Source of the DNA: Bacillota bacterium
Lineage (GTDB): Bacteria > Bacillota > Sulfobacillia > DUSP01 > JBFMCS01
Direction of reading: 5' to 3'
Length of the DNA stretch: 52,532 nucleotides
NCBI GenBank assembly: GCA_040754315.1
Contig: JBFMCS010000001.1
Coordinates: 1-52,532 of the forward strand
In this document: positions 8,475 to 15,921 of the stretch, piece by piece
Layout: the number at the start of each line of letters is the position of its first letter
Position numbering within the stretch: the stretch's first letter is position 1
The notes under the pieces: generated by a model
Seen by the model: only the letters and a program-made list of their open reading frames with translations
Database searches by the model: none
Told to the model about the DNA's origin: nothing
Translations under genes and position numbers: made by a program

Positions 8475-9230
8475 TTAGAAGGGGCCAAACCCTATGGAGA
8501 CCGCGATTACCATGAACACAATGTTAACGATGTACCACAGGCCGAAGAGCGGCAGGATCCACCGGAACCACCGGTCCCAGGGTACACCTGCCACCGCCAG
8601 GGCACCCATGAAGTAACCAGATGTGGGCCAGAGGATGTTGGAGAAGCCGTCCCCGATCTGGTAGGCTAGGACCGCTGTCTGGCGAGTCAAGCCGATGAGG
8701 TCGCTCAAGGGTGCCAGTATGGGCATGGTCACTGCGGCTTGGCCACTGCCGGAGGGTATGATGAAGTTGATGGCCGACTGGACGAGCATCATCCCAACCG
8801 CGGAGAGGTGCAGGGGCATGTTCTGGAGCGGGATGGACAGCGCCCGTATTATGGTGTCAAGGATGCGCCCGTCCGTGAGGACTACCAGTATGCCCCGGGC
8901 GAAGGCAACGATGATTGCAGCGTACACCATCTCCCGGGCACCCTCAACGAACTTCTCGAACACCTGGTTGATCCCAAGACCGCCCAGCATTCCCCCGATA
9001 ATGGCCATGGCAAGGAACAAGGCCACCAATTCGTTTATCCACCACCCGAGCTTGGCCATTCCAATGGGCAACATGATAAAGGTAACGGCAAGAGTGAGAA
9101 GGGCCAGCTTGTGCCTGGTGGTGAACTCACCGGAGTCTTCCACGCGGAGGGTTTTCGCTTGCGATCAATGTCATAGACGGGGCTCAATTCCGGTTTCCGC
9201 TTAATAATTATGCTTTCATAATATGCGGTA
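8475..9230 (-). pseudogene. Truncated and frameshifted YfcC-family carrier
   Basis: This is the C-terminal half of a YfcC/DcuC-like membrane carrier (usual length about 470 residues), a family linked to transport of dicarboxylates or basic amino acids and peptides. About six hydrophobic helices follow FTTRHKLALL, and QSAINFIIPSGSGQAAVTMPI is the conserved re-entrant motif. Upstream of the GTG at 9143, the expected loop (ELSPVYDIDRKRK) continues in a different frame to about 9225. The gene therefore carries a frameshift near 9150, and everything N-terminal is missing. The break coincides with the start of an AT-rich segment carrying a toxin-antitoxin pair, so insertion probably destroyed it. 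Even if the 222-residue frame is translated it lacks half the transporter. Confidence 0.8.
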
Positions 9231-9232
9231 TT

Positions 9233-9571
9233 TTACTCCATATCCATCTGCGAAAGCTGACTTAGTTGGTCACGTTTAGCATAAATAACGGCAGTAACTT
9301 GTACCCTGCGATTTTCTTCGTCAATCCAAAAGTAAATGAGAAAGTTTTTTTCAGGCATTTTGCGGATACCGTAGTTATGCCACGGTTCTTCTTCAATTAG
9401 CGCAACCCGATGCGGAAGCTGCGAAAGCGATAAAATCGAGCGTTCTATATCGTCGAGTAAGCGCAGGGCGGCTTTCGGAGCTTTTAACTCTGAGGCAATG
9501 TATTTTATGATTTCTTGCAGCTGTCCCTCTGCCTGTGCAGTGATTTTAACCAGATACGTTCTATCTGCCAT
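9233..9571 (-). CDS. RelE/ParE-superfamily toxin
   Basis: This small basic toxin of 112 residues is of the RelE/ParE fold. The pattern LVKITAQAEGQLQEIIKYIASEL at the N terminus (helix 1), LPHRVALIEEEPWHNYGIRKM in the middle and NFLIYFWIDEENRRVQVTAVIYAKRDQ at the end is the canonical order of this family, ending in the strand that carries the conserved Arg. Such proteins either cleave ribosome-bound mRNA (RelE) or poison gyrase (ParE); the sequence alone does not decide which. It starts three bases after the antitoxin stop, so the two are translationally linked. Low GC relative to both flanks indicates acquisition by transfer. Confidence 0.85.
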   Translation of the reverse strand: MADRTYLVKITAQAEGQLQEIIKYIASELKAPKAALRLLDDIERSILSLSQLPHRVALIEEEPWHNYGIRKMPEKNFLIYFWIDEENRRVQVTAVIYAKRDQLSQLSQMDME

Positions 9572-9574
9572 AAA

Positions 9575-9874
9575 TTACAATCCCCGTCTTAAATCTGCAA
9601 GCACCTCAGAAGCGGGACGGGAACGATCAGATTTTGCTTCATTCAAACCGTTTTGCATGATTGCGTCAAATGCGGTGGCGTCCATTTCATCCAGCGCCTT
9701 CGGAACAGCAGGAAGCGACAGGGGAAACGGAATGCTCTTGGTCATAACAATTTGCTTATAGAGCATATTGATTACGACGGAAGCCGGAACTCCCAGCTTT
9801 GACATGATGGCTTCCGCTTTTTCTTTTATTTCAGGTTCAACGCGAGCGAGGACATTTGCCGTTTTAATAGCCAT
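9575..9874 (-). CDS. RelB/DinJ-family antitoxin
   Basis: This 99-residue antitoxin is partner of the adjacent toxin. The N terminus is a ribbon-helix-helix DNA-binding module: NVLARVEPEIKEKAEAIMSKLG forms the strand and first helix, and ASVVINMLYKQIV the second helix, as in DinJ/RelB. The C-terminal half (SRPASEVLADLRRGL) is the flexible toxin-wrapping tail. The ATG at 9874 follows AAAGGAAAGGTGGG. The upstream promoter carries an imperfect inverted repeat, consistent with self-repression by the antitoxin or the complex. Base composition is AT-rich like the rest of the island. Confidence 0.85.
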   Translation of the reverse strand: MAIKTANVLARVEPEIKEKAEAIMSKLGVPASVVINMLYKQIVMTKSIPFPLSLPAVPKALDEMDATAFDAIMQNGLNEAKSDRSRPASEVLADLRRGL

Positions 9875-9900
9875 AATAGTCCCACCTTTCCTTTTTCTTT

Positions 9901-9929
9901 ATTATATTCTATTGTATAACGATTAGCAA
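9901..9929 (-). promoter_or_regulatory. Sigma-A promoter and putative operator of the toxin-antitoxin operon
   Basis: On the minus strand TTGCTA (9929-9924) and a perfect TATAAT (9906-9901) are separated by 17 bases. An imperfect inverted repeat, ATTGCTAATCGTTATACAAT on the minus strand, covers the -35 and spacer, a fitting place for a ribbon-helix-helix antitoxin to bind. The antitoxin start codon lies 27 bases downstream of the -10. Confidence 0.75.
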
Positions 9930-10004
9930 TACATTATCCAAGTTAATTTCAGCGTTTCAGTGGTTCGTACAAATATTTCTTTCATGTCCCCACCACCACT
10001 ACTG

Positions 10005-10246
10005 TTATTCCGCCATGCCCAGAAAGACATCCCGCTCCAGCAGGCGGTCCCATTCCGTCCAGCCGTCCGCCTTCGCCCCCCTGCCCGCCACCTGCGCGAA
10101 CTGATTCAGCCTCGCCGGCACAAGTCGGCATGGAACAGGGCGAACGCGGCAAATGTCCGTGGTATTTCCGGTGACCCCCAATCTTTTTGCCCATGATGAG
10201 AAAGGATCATATGCGCCAGTTCACATCCAAAGAAGACACAAACTCC
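10005..10246 (-). pseudogene. Fragment of an HD-domain protein, YhaM-like
   Basis: A minus-strand frame reads CELAHMILSHHGQKDWGSPEIPRTF..ALFHADL. It resembles the HD-domain segment of YhaM-type 3'-5' exoribonucleases, where LEHMILSHHG..GSP..P is a hallmark. A single-base shift then continues ARLNQFAQVAGRG..DGWTEWDRLLERD to the stop at 10005-10007. Only about 75 residues of the C-terminal part remain and they are out of frame. Upstream, a different frame (DLHQVLDILANRYCPVIKKLK, about 10250-10335) also looks protein-like but was not recognised. The relic sits between the toxin-antitoxin pair and an ACR3 fragment. Confidence 0.5.
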
Positions 10247-10347
10247 AGATAGCGACGGTTGGAAGATTTCAGTTTCTTGATTACCGGGCAGTACCGGTTC
10301 GCCAGGATGTCCAATACCTGATGCAGGTCTTCCACTCAAATTAGGAT

Positions 10348-10545
10348 TTATCCATGTTGCTTTTCCTCCATAAACCAATGACTGGTTATATTGGCTATTC
10401 GCACCAGCGTCAACATAACAGGCACTTCAACAAGCACTCCTACGATGGTCGCCAGCGCCACATGCGATGTCGCATCAAACAGTGAAATGGCGACCGCTAA
10501 GGCCAACTCAAAGAAGTTGGACGCAACAATCATAATATAAGCCAT
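10348..10545 (-). pseudogene. 3' fragment of an ACR3-type arsenite efflux pump
   Basis: These 65 residues correspond to the last two transmembrane helices of the ACR3/Arsenical-resistance-3 transporter. [18 protein letters not shown] and [25 protein letters not shown] are near-diagnostic of the C terminus of this roughly 350-residue family, which extrudes As(III). The other 80 percent of the gene is missing. The upstream breakpoint falls at an inverted repeat (AGCCATTTCGC..GCGAAAATGGCT, about 10541-10570). No arsR or arsC neighbour is present. The fragment is probably the remnant of an arsenic-resistance cassette carried by the island. Confidence 0.8.
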
Positions 10546-10643
10546 TTCGCACTTACGCGAAAATGGCTTGAATACTGCATTTTAGACGCAAAACAAAACC
10601 ACCCACCGCTAAAATTCTCTGTATCAATAGATGGTAGATTATT

Positions 10644-10719
10644 TGGTGGAGCCGAGGGGGATCGAACCCCTGGCCTCATGAATGCCATTCATGCGCTCTC
10701 CCAGCTGAGCTACGGCCCC
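10644..10719 (-). tRNA. tRNA-Ala (anticodon GGC)
   Basis: A full cloverleaf can be drawn on the minus strand: acceptor GGGGCCG/CGGCTCC, D arm GCTC..GAGC, anticodon stem CATGA/TCATG, and T arm AGGGG-TTCGATC-CCCCT. The loop ATGGCAT gives anticodon GGC. The acceptor contains the G3-U70 wobble pair that is the alanine identity element, and the 3' CCA is encoded. Its 3' end borders the AT-rich island at lower coordinates, a typical integration position. Confidence 0.97.
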
Positions 10720-10754
10720 ACCTAAACCCTATCTCGCTTCTCACAGCACTTCCG

Positions 10755-10783
10755 ATTATAGCTCACTTGGCCATCAAAGTCAA
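10755..10783 (-). promoter_or_regulatory. Promoter of the tRNA-Ala gene
   Basis: TTGACT (10783-10778) and a perfect TATAAT (10760-10755) with a 17-base spacer lie on the minus strand, about 35 bases upstream of the tRNA 5' end. This is a near-consensus housekeeping promoter, as expected for a stable RNA gene. Confidence 0.85.
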
Positions 10784-10834
10784 TCGAGGCCCGAGCGCTG
10801 GCGAGCGCTGGTAGTCAAAGTCAAGACAGCCTCT

Positions 10835-11608
10835 TTACTCTGTAAACCGGTAGACCACCACAACTATACTGGTGAATTCCATATCCCCCGGTATGATGGT
10901 TGTATCCATAGCGACAGATATCCTCTCCGTTCTCATGATCCCATATCCACTACCTTCCTCAGTGACGGAGACGATCTCGCCTATCTTAACGCCGGCAGCC
11001 CCAGCCATGACATCTGCCTTACGCCTGGCATCCTTAATGGCCACCTTCATAGCTTCATCGCGGGCCCCATCAGCGTCTTTCTTGTCAAAACTGATACCTT
11101 CAACCCTATTGGCACCAGCCGCGGTCGCCGTATCAACCAGCAAACCCACCGTGTCCAAGTTGGTCGTGCGCACCATCAGCATGTTACTCACCCTGTAGCC
11201 AGCCGTGCCAATACTGGGCTTTTCATCGACGAGAGTTCGCGGGGGCTCTTGATAGACAGGCCAGACCGAGAAGTTGCCCGTAGCTATATCCCCGTCTTTG
11301 ACTCCAGCTTTTTTAAGGGCATCGATAACCTTATTCAGAGCCGTTGCGTTGGCCTCCATCGCGTCTTCGGCCTTGGCAGCCTCCGTCTCCACTCCCAGCC
11401 TGATTATGGCCGTATCAGGCCTGGCATCAACGGTCCCAACGCCTCTTACCGTCACTACATACTCCATGGGCCCTTCAGTAGCATCCGCAGGATTGACCGG
11501 AGGATTTGCCCCAGCAAGAACCAGAACCGCGACTCCCAGGGCAACCAGGAGCACCGTAAGGTACTTCCCCTTTAGCACTTTGACTACCCCCTTAGCACCT
11601 TTGCCCAT
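10835..11608 (-). CDS. SIMPL domain-containing exported protein (DUF541)
   Basis: This 257-residue protein has a basic N terminus and one hydrophobic helix (about 17-33), then a SIMPL/DUF541 domain. YVVTVRGVGTVDARPDTAIIRLGVETEA opens it and the ARRKADVMAGAAGVKIGEIVSV motif near residue 190 is characteristic. Members form ring-like periplasmic or cell-surface oligomers and have been tied to oxidative-stress defence, though the molecular role is unsettled. The ATG overlaps the stop of the upstream PHP gene (TAATG), so translation is coupled. It is the last gene of a three-gene minus-strand operon starting with the SleB-like hydrolase. Confidence 0.8.
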   Translation of the reverse strand: MGKGAKGVVKVLKGKYLTVLLVALGVAVLVLAGANPPVNPADATEGPMEYVVTVRGVGTVDARPDTAIIRLGVETEAAKAEDAMEANATALNKVIDALKKAGVKDGDIATGNFSVWPVYQEPPRTLVDEKPSIGTAGYRVSNMLMVRTTNLDTVGLLVDTATAAGANRVEGISFDKKDADGARDEAMKVAIKDARRKADVMAGAAGVKIGEIVSVTEEGSGYGIMRTERISVAMDTTIIPGDMEFTSIVVVVYRFTE

Positions 11609-12663
11609 TATGACGAAGGGGTATCGCCAAAGTTCCTTGGCCTAACGTAGATGGGGTTGGAGAACACCCATGGCTTCAGCCTATACCGGTGCCAGGTAGA
11701 CACCTCAACCCTGTAGGCGCCGGCCTCACCCGCATTGAAGGTCAGGCTGCGCCCCCAGGCGGTCGCAATGGGCAAACCATCCCTCAGAAGCCTTATTCTC
11801 CCCCACGCCGGAACTGTAACCTCGAACCGGGCTGGTGCCGTTGTCACAGACCCCATGGGGTCTCCGGACGCGGTGGAGAAGCGAAAGCCCTGTGAATCCC
11901 TGAGGTAGTCATTGGCCACATAGCACCGTCCTTGCTCAAGTGCCTCGTAGATCATCCCCGCGTCCCTCTGGACATCCCCAGTGAACCCCGAGGGCAGCAA
12001 CACGTGGGTCCTCACCGACCTGAAGCAGTAGCGAAAGGGATGGGCCTCCACATCCTTTCCCCTGATCCTCTTGACCCACCTGTGAGCGTCCATGGTGCCG
12101 ATGCCCACCACCCTTCGCTCCCTGTTCAGCAGGTCCCACTGCTGAATGGTCTTGGGATTCGGCATGTCAACCGCCAGGAACGGAAACACGCGGAACAGCA
12201 GGAACTTGAAGTGTGTCAACCGCACGCCCCAGTCTGTGGTGAAGTTGAAGATGGACATCCCGTTGAAGCCCTTCACGGACCAGTCGCGCCACGGGCTCTC
12301 ACTGGCACCAAAGGCCAAGTTGCCCTGAAAATGGGGGTGTTCTATGAAGCCAAGCCCCCCCTGCCTCTTTACCTCGTCAATCACCTCTTGTGGGCCAAGA
12401 GATGACGCGATGGGCTCACGCACGCGAAGGGCCAGGTAGTGATCTCCCCTCCTAGGAGACACCTCCTCACCCACAAGAAGAAGGTAATGGCCCCTCCAAC
12501 CTTCTTGATCCTTCATCTCCATGGTGTCATGGTCTGTCACTATGACAAAGACAGCCCGGCCCCACAGGGCCGAGCTATCAATGTGCTCAAGGGTTGCTGA
12601 ACTATCCCCTGAGTGAACCGTATGGACATGTATCACGCCAGCCGCGTCTGCCCAGTCCCTCAC
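11608..12663 (-). CDS. PHP-superfamily metal-dependent hydrolase
   Basis: This 351-residue protein has a PHP-type catalytic domain. IHVHTVHSGDS (N-terminal HxH), VIVTDHDT, VGEEVS, FIEHPH and GIGTMDAHRW provide the set of His/Asp/Glu ligands in order, as in trinuclear PHP phosphoesterases. The last roughly 80 residues (SVTTAPARFEVTV..YRVEVSTWHRYRL..PIYVRP) look like a beta-sandwich appended to the catalytic part, as seen in secreted PHP proteins. No signal peptide is seen. The GTG start at 12663 is two bases after the stop of the SleB-like gene, and its stop overlaps the SIMPL start. The substrate, a phosphodiester or polyphosphate, is unknown. Confidence 0.75.
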   Translation of the reverse strand: MRDWADAAGVIHVHTVHSGDSSATLEHIDSSALWGRAVFVIVTDHDTMEMKDQEGWRGHYLLLVGEEVSPRRGDHYLALRVREPIASSLGPQEVIDEVKRQGGLGFIEHPHFQGNLAFGASESPWRDWSVKGFNGMSIFNFTTDWGVRLTHFKFLLFRVFPFLAVDMPNPKTIQQWDLLNRERRVVGIGTMDAHRWVKRIRGKDVEAHPFRYCFRSVRTHVLLPSGFTGDVQRDAGMIYEALEQGRCYVANDYLRDSQGFRFSTASGDPMGSVTTAPARFEVTVPAWGRIRLLRDGLPIATAWGRSLTFNAGEAGAYRVEVSTWHRYRLKPWVFSNPIYVRPRNFGDTPSS

Positions 12664-12665
12664 GG

Positions 12666-13499
12666 CTAGTCGCAGAAACGGTGGTCTCCGATGACCTTTA
12701 GCACGTTCCGGGTAAACACGAATTTGGCACGGGCCATGACCGGGTTGTAGAAGTACAGCGCGCCTCCTGTGGGATCCTCACCCGCCAGTGCCCTCTTGGC
12801 GGCCTCGACCGCACCCTCCTTGACAGGCAGGTTTATGCGATTGTCGGCAACGACACTGAACTGCCCCGGCTGGTAAATCACGTCATTGATGGTATCAGGA
12901 AAGTCAGGGCTAAGCATCCTGTTGATCACCACGGCACCCACAGCCACCATGCCCTCGAAGGGCTGGTTTCCTGCCTCCGAGCTGATACAGCGTACAAGGA
13001 GGTCAAACTCCTCAGGTGTATACGAAACGATTGGTTCACCAGGGTAGGGCTTGACCCCAGCCTCCACCTCTTCGGCCATTAGCTCTACTGTACGTAGTTC
13101 TTCGTTCCACGCCACCTTCATCTTGAGCGCCTCGGCGATGAACCTGAGGGGAACCAGTACCCGCCCATCCAGCGCCACGGGAGCCGCGTCCATCTCCACC
13201 GTCTCGCCCCGGATAGTCGCCTTCTTATCTCCCACCTTCATCTGTATCACGGTCCCGCCGCAAAACACCCTCAAGAAACCGCTCACCGGATCGAAGGAGC
13301 TGGAACCGTCTAGGTAGTAACTCAGAGCGTCCACAGGTACCAGGACCCGGCCTTCCTCCACCAAAACCGCACTACTGAAGAGCAACGGCTCGCCGTTCAG
13401 CGTTACGTCTACTCCTGCCAGCACCGGGGCACTCACCACCAGCACCAAAAGGGTGATGAGCACCGCAAACCTGGCTTTTCTTCTCGACATGAGACTCAC
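12666..13499 (-). CDS. Copper-amine-oxidase-like domain plus SleB/CwlJ-type cell wall hydrolase
   Basis: This exported hydrolase of about 277 residues has a signal peptide (RRKARFAVLITLLVLVVSAPVLA). Next comes a StaN/copper-amine-oxidase-like N-terminal repeat module (GRVLVPVDALSYYL and GRVLVPLRFIAEALKMKVAWNEE, a substrate- or wall-binding fold widespread in Clostridia). The C-terminal half, from about residue 160, is a Hydrolase_2/SleB domain (LLVRCISSEAGNQPFEGMVAVGAVVINRML) with its catalytic Glu in SSEAGNQ. SleB and CwlJ degrade spore cortex muramic-delta-lactam peptidoglycan during germination. The GTG at 13499 is chosen because GGAGGTG precedes it. First gene of the PHP-SIMPL operon. Confidence 0.85.
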   Translation of the reverse strand: MSLMSRRKARFAVLITLLVLVVSAPVLAGVDVTLNGEPLLFSSAVLVEEGRVLVPVDALSYYLDGSSSFDPVSGFLRVFCGGTVIQMKVGDKKATIRGETVEMDAAPVALDGRVLVPLRFIAEALKMKVAWNEELRTVELMAEEVEAGVKPYPGEPIVSYTPEEFDLLVRCISSEAGNQPFEGMVAVGAVVINRMLSPDFPDTINDVIYQPGQFSVVADNRINLPVKEGAVEAAKRALAGEDPTGGALYFYNPVMARAKFVFTRNVLKVIGDHRFCD

Positions 13500-13590
13500 A
13501 TAGACACCTCCAGACAAGGCTTACCAAGCCGATAGCAAGGCAATTTCTCCCCATTACCAGGGTATTACCTGCCCGTTGTTTGTAACAGTA

Positions 13591-13620
13591 TTAATAACAC
13601 GCGCTTTTACAATATGTCAA
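13591..13620 (-). promoter_or_regulatory. Probable promoter of the SleB-like operon
   Basis: On the minus strand a perfect TTGACA (13620-13615) is followed, 18 bases on, by TATTAA (13596-13591). The region is AT-rich compared with its surroundings. About 90 bases of leader follow before the GTG start and contain a small GGCTT/AAGCC hairpin. I see no known riboswitch pattern in it. Confidence 0.55.
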
Positions 13621-13683
13621 CTGCCAGCCAGTTGCCAAATTCAAGCCGGTTACCCTGGAGGGCACCCTGCTCACGGTACCGCG

Positions 13684-13721
13684 AATCAAAACGGGCCCGG
13701 GGTTCGACTTCCCAGGCCCGT
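13684..13721 (-). terminator. Rho-independent terminator after the adenosine-specific kinase gene
   Basis: On the minus strand ACGGGCCTGGG pairs with CCCCGGGCCCGT (about 11 bp, one G-U) around an 8-9 base loop and is followed by TTTTGATT. It lies eight bases beyond the stop of the kinase gene and closes the prephenate dehydratase operon. Confidence 0.8.
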
Positions 13722-13728
13722 GCTCTCA

Positions 13729-14223
13729 CTACAGCTTGTAACCGAACCTTCTCAAAAGATCCTTGCGAGCCTTGATATCCTCCTCGCCTTCAATGCCCGC
13801 GCTGGCGCCACCGTCAATTACCCCCATTATGCCGCGTCCCTGGGGCGTCTGGGCCACGATGACCTGCACAGGGTTGGCTGTAGCGCAGTAGATGCCGCAG
13901 ACCTCCGGCACAGCCTTGATGGAGTTGAGTACGTTAATGGGAAAGCCCTTGTCCATGAGAATGATGAAGGCATGTCCTGTCCCCAGTCTCATGGCGTTCT
14001 CAGCGGCTGCCCTCTCCAGCTCCAGGTCGTTCCCTGCGTGCCTCACTAGCCTAGGCCCAGAGGACTCGCAGAAGGCAATACCGTAACGAATGCCCCCGCC
14101 TGCATTGGCCATCGCCTCGTAGAGGTCCTCAACCGTCTTGATGAAATGTGATTGTCCCAGGATCATGTTCATCTCACCGGGTTTCTCGATCTGGACTACC
14201 TCAAGTGTGATCTCGCCTGCCAA
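13729..14223 (-). CDS. Adenosine-specific kinase (DUF355 family)
   Basis: This 164-residue member of the small COG1839/DUF355 family was named from the archaeal adenosine-specific kinase that phosphorylates adenosine to AMP. Diagnostic runs are EITLEVVQIEKPGEMNMILGQ at the N terminus, HFIKTVEDLYEA, IAFCESSGPRLVR, FIILMDKGFPINVLNSIK and the glycine-rich VIVAQTPQGRGIMGVIDG. The TTG at 14223 is chosen: it lies behind GGGGGTGG and gives the usual family length, whereas the longer open frame runs into the upstream gene. It follows the spermidine-synthase-like gene by 19 bases and ends at a strong terminator. Confidence 0.85.
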   Translation of the reverse strand: MAGEITLEVVQIEKPGEMNMILGQSHFIKTVEDLYEAMANAGGGIRYGIAFCESSGPRLVRHAGNDLELERAAAENAMRLGTGHAFIILMDKGFPINVLNSIKAVPEVCGIYCATANPVQVIVAQTPQGRGIMGVIDGGASAGIEGEEDIKARKDLLRRFGYKL

Positions 14224-14242
14224 GTCGCCACCCCCAGCGTAT

Positions 14243-14875
14243 TTATGGCCTCTTAACCCCCACATACACACAGTCTTCCTCGGTGAAGCAGAAGTGCTCG
14301 GTGAACACCTGTCCAAACAGGTCCTCCAGCATTCTATTGGGCCCTGGGCACCAGATAGACACCGCACCGGGTATCTTCAACCGGACCTTCATTTGCTCCA
14401 ATCCCGGGGCTGAGTAGAGCCAGCCGTTTGTCTCCCGAACGGTCATCTCAGGCCCGTTGTCAAGGTCCACCAGGATAAGGTCCCATGAAGGCCCCGTCTG
14501 GATGCCCCCTAGGAAGTCCCCATGAACAACCTCTACCCGGGGGTCATCCAGGCATTTCCCGTTGAGGTCCCTCAGGGCCCCCTTGTTCCACCGGATGATG
14601 GCCTCCTCCGTCTCATACACCCGGATAGCCCGGATCCCTGGATAGGACAGCACCTGAGCCAGGGTAAACCCCATGCCAAGCCCGCCCACCAGTACCCTCT
14701 CGGGCTCGAAGCCCAAAACCCTGACAGCCTCCGTTACCATGGACCTCTCCGAGCGCCCATTGTACGAGGCCATGATGAAGACCCCGTTCAGTATGATCTC
14801 GTAGTGATCACCAAGTCTCTGGAACTGTATCTCAGAGCCACCCGTCTCGAGCCTCTCTATGACTTCCCTGTTCAC
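14243..14875 (-). CDS. Spermidine synthase-like protein
   Basis: This 210-residue Rossmann-fold protein is related to spermine/spermidine synthases. VLVGGLGMGFTLAQVL is the nucleotide-binding loop, VRVYETEEAIIRWN supplies the acidic residue at the end of strand 2, and VEVVHGDF and DLILVDLDNGP give the following motifs. It is shorter than true SpeE (about 280 residues) and lacks the N-terminal beta domain, so aminopropyl transfer is uncertain. It may be a methyltransferase-like enzyme. The ATG overlaps the prephenate dehydratase stop (ATGA), so translation is coupled. Confidence 0.7.
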   Translation of the reverse strand: MNREVIERLETGGSEIQFQRLGDHYEIILNGVFIMASYNGRSERSMVTEAVRVLGFEPERVLVGGLGMGFTLAQVLSYPGIRAIRVYETEEAIIRWNKGALRDLNGKCLDDPRVEVVHGDFLGGIQTGPSWDLILVDLDNGPEMTVRETNGWLYSAPGLEQMKVRLKIPGAVSIWCPGPNRMLEDLFGQVFTEHFCFTEEDCVYVGVKRP

Positions 14876-15693
14876 GGCGACCCGGAGGGGAAGGACCCAA
14901 GTACCCTGAGCATGGTGGTCTTGGTCCGCAGTTCCTCCATGGCCTGGCGAACCGGCACATCACTGGTGTGCCCCTCCACATCCAGGTAGAAAACGTACTC
15001 CCAAGGCTTGTCCCGGCTAGGCCTGGACTCCAGCTTCATGATGTTGATGCCCCTGTACGCGAAGGCGCCCAGGCACCAGAAGAGGGCCCCGGGAACGTGC
15101 TGCGTCATCACCACCAGGACCGTCTTGTTCCTCTCCCCCTTCTCCTCCCTCCCTCGCCCAATGGCATAGAACCGGGTGGAGTTTCCGGGATTATCCTGTA
15201 TATCTTCCTTGAGCACCTCCAGGCCGTAGATCCTCGCGGCCCTGCGGCTGGCTATGGCAGCTGCCCTCTTCTCCCGGGTTTCCGAAAGCATGCGAGCGCT
15301 CCCAGCGGTGTCGTGAGCCGCCACAGGCTGGGCCTCCAGTTCCCTGATGAACCTGGCACACTGGGCCAAGGCCTGAGGGTGCGAGTACACCCGGTTGATC
15401 TCGTGGAGGCCGGTGCCAGCGGGAGCCATGAGCGAGTGCTTGACCAGGAGCATTTCCTCACCGAATATGGTGAGGCCGTGGCCCAGCAGGAGATCATAAC
15501 TCTCGTTAATGCTCCCCGCATACGAGTTCTCTATAGGGATCAGCCCTGCATGGGCCGCGCCTGACTCCACACTGTCAAACACCTCCGGCAGGCTGGGACA
15601 GGGCATGACAGTCACCTCACCGAAGAACTTGACGACGGCCTCTTCGCTGTAGGCCCCCCGCTCCCCCTGGAACGCCACGATCCTTGTGTCCAC
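14872..15693 (-). CDS. pheA: Prephenate dehydratase
   Basis: This is a monofunctional prephenate dehydratase of 273 residues, converting prephenate to phenylpyruvate for phenylalanine synthesis. The periplasmic-binding-like catalytic domain (about 1-180) begins with VAFQGERGAYSEEA. It has IPIENSYAGSINESYDLL, SHPQALAQCARF and the active-site GNSTRFYAIG. From about 190 an ACT domain follows (LFWCLGAFAYRGINIMKLESRP), where the ESRP motif marks the phenylalanine feedback site. The GTG at 15693 lies behind GGGGGAG. It is the first gene of a three-gene operon. I found no T-box in the 228-base leader. Confidence 0.93.
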   Translation of the reverse strand: MDTRIVAFQGERGAYSEEAVVKFFGEVTVMPCPSLPEVFDSVESGAAHAGLIPIENSYAGSINESYDLLLGHGLTIFGEEMLLVKHSLMAPAGTGLHEINRVYSHPQALAQCARFIRELEAQPVAAHDTAGSARMLSETREKRAAAIASRRAARIYGLEVLKEDIQDNPGNSTRFYAIGRGREEKGERNKTVLVVMTQHVPGALFWCLGAFAYRGINIMKLESRPSRDKPWEYVFYLDVEGHTSDVPVRQAMEELRTKTTMLRVLGSFPSGSP

Positions 15694-15921
15694 ACGGTCT
15701 CCCCCCGCTATTGTGCCTCACGAGTCCCACAGTTAGAGCCCACGCGGGCCCGCGCTTGCTTCTTGTCTCTACTAGGGTCTTTCCTGCCCTCCCGGGGCGG
15801 CAACGGCAGTCAGCACGAGCGCTTGGGGGATTCGCCGGAACCGAACACTGCCCTAACCAGTGCCCGCCACAGTCTCCTTAACACAGTTATACCCCCTTCC
15901 CATGACGTGGTAATTAGACTT

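Noticed and set aside
9195-9240. Search for a duplicate of the tRNA-Ala 3' end as an att site
   Set aside because: No run matching the T arm/acceptor end was found, so integration at the tRNA is left as a suggestion.
13500-13590. c-di-AMP (ydaO-type) riboswitch in the SleB-like leader
   Set aside because: Conserved sequence blocks of that riboswitch are absent; only a small hairpin is seen.
15743-15754. 12-bp palindrome CGCGGGCCCGCG upstream of pheA
   Set aside because: Chance is likely in such GC-rich DNA and nothing else marks it as a site.
15694-15921. T-box or phenylalanine attenuator before pheA
   Set aside because: No AGGGTGG-type T-box sequence, Phe-rich leader peptide or terminator/antiterminator pair was found.
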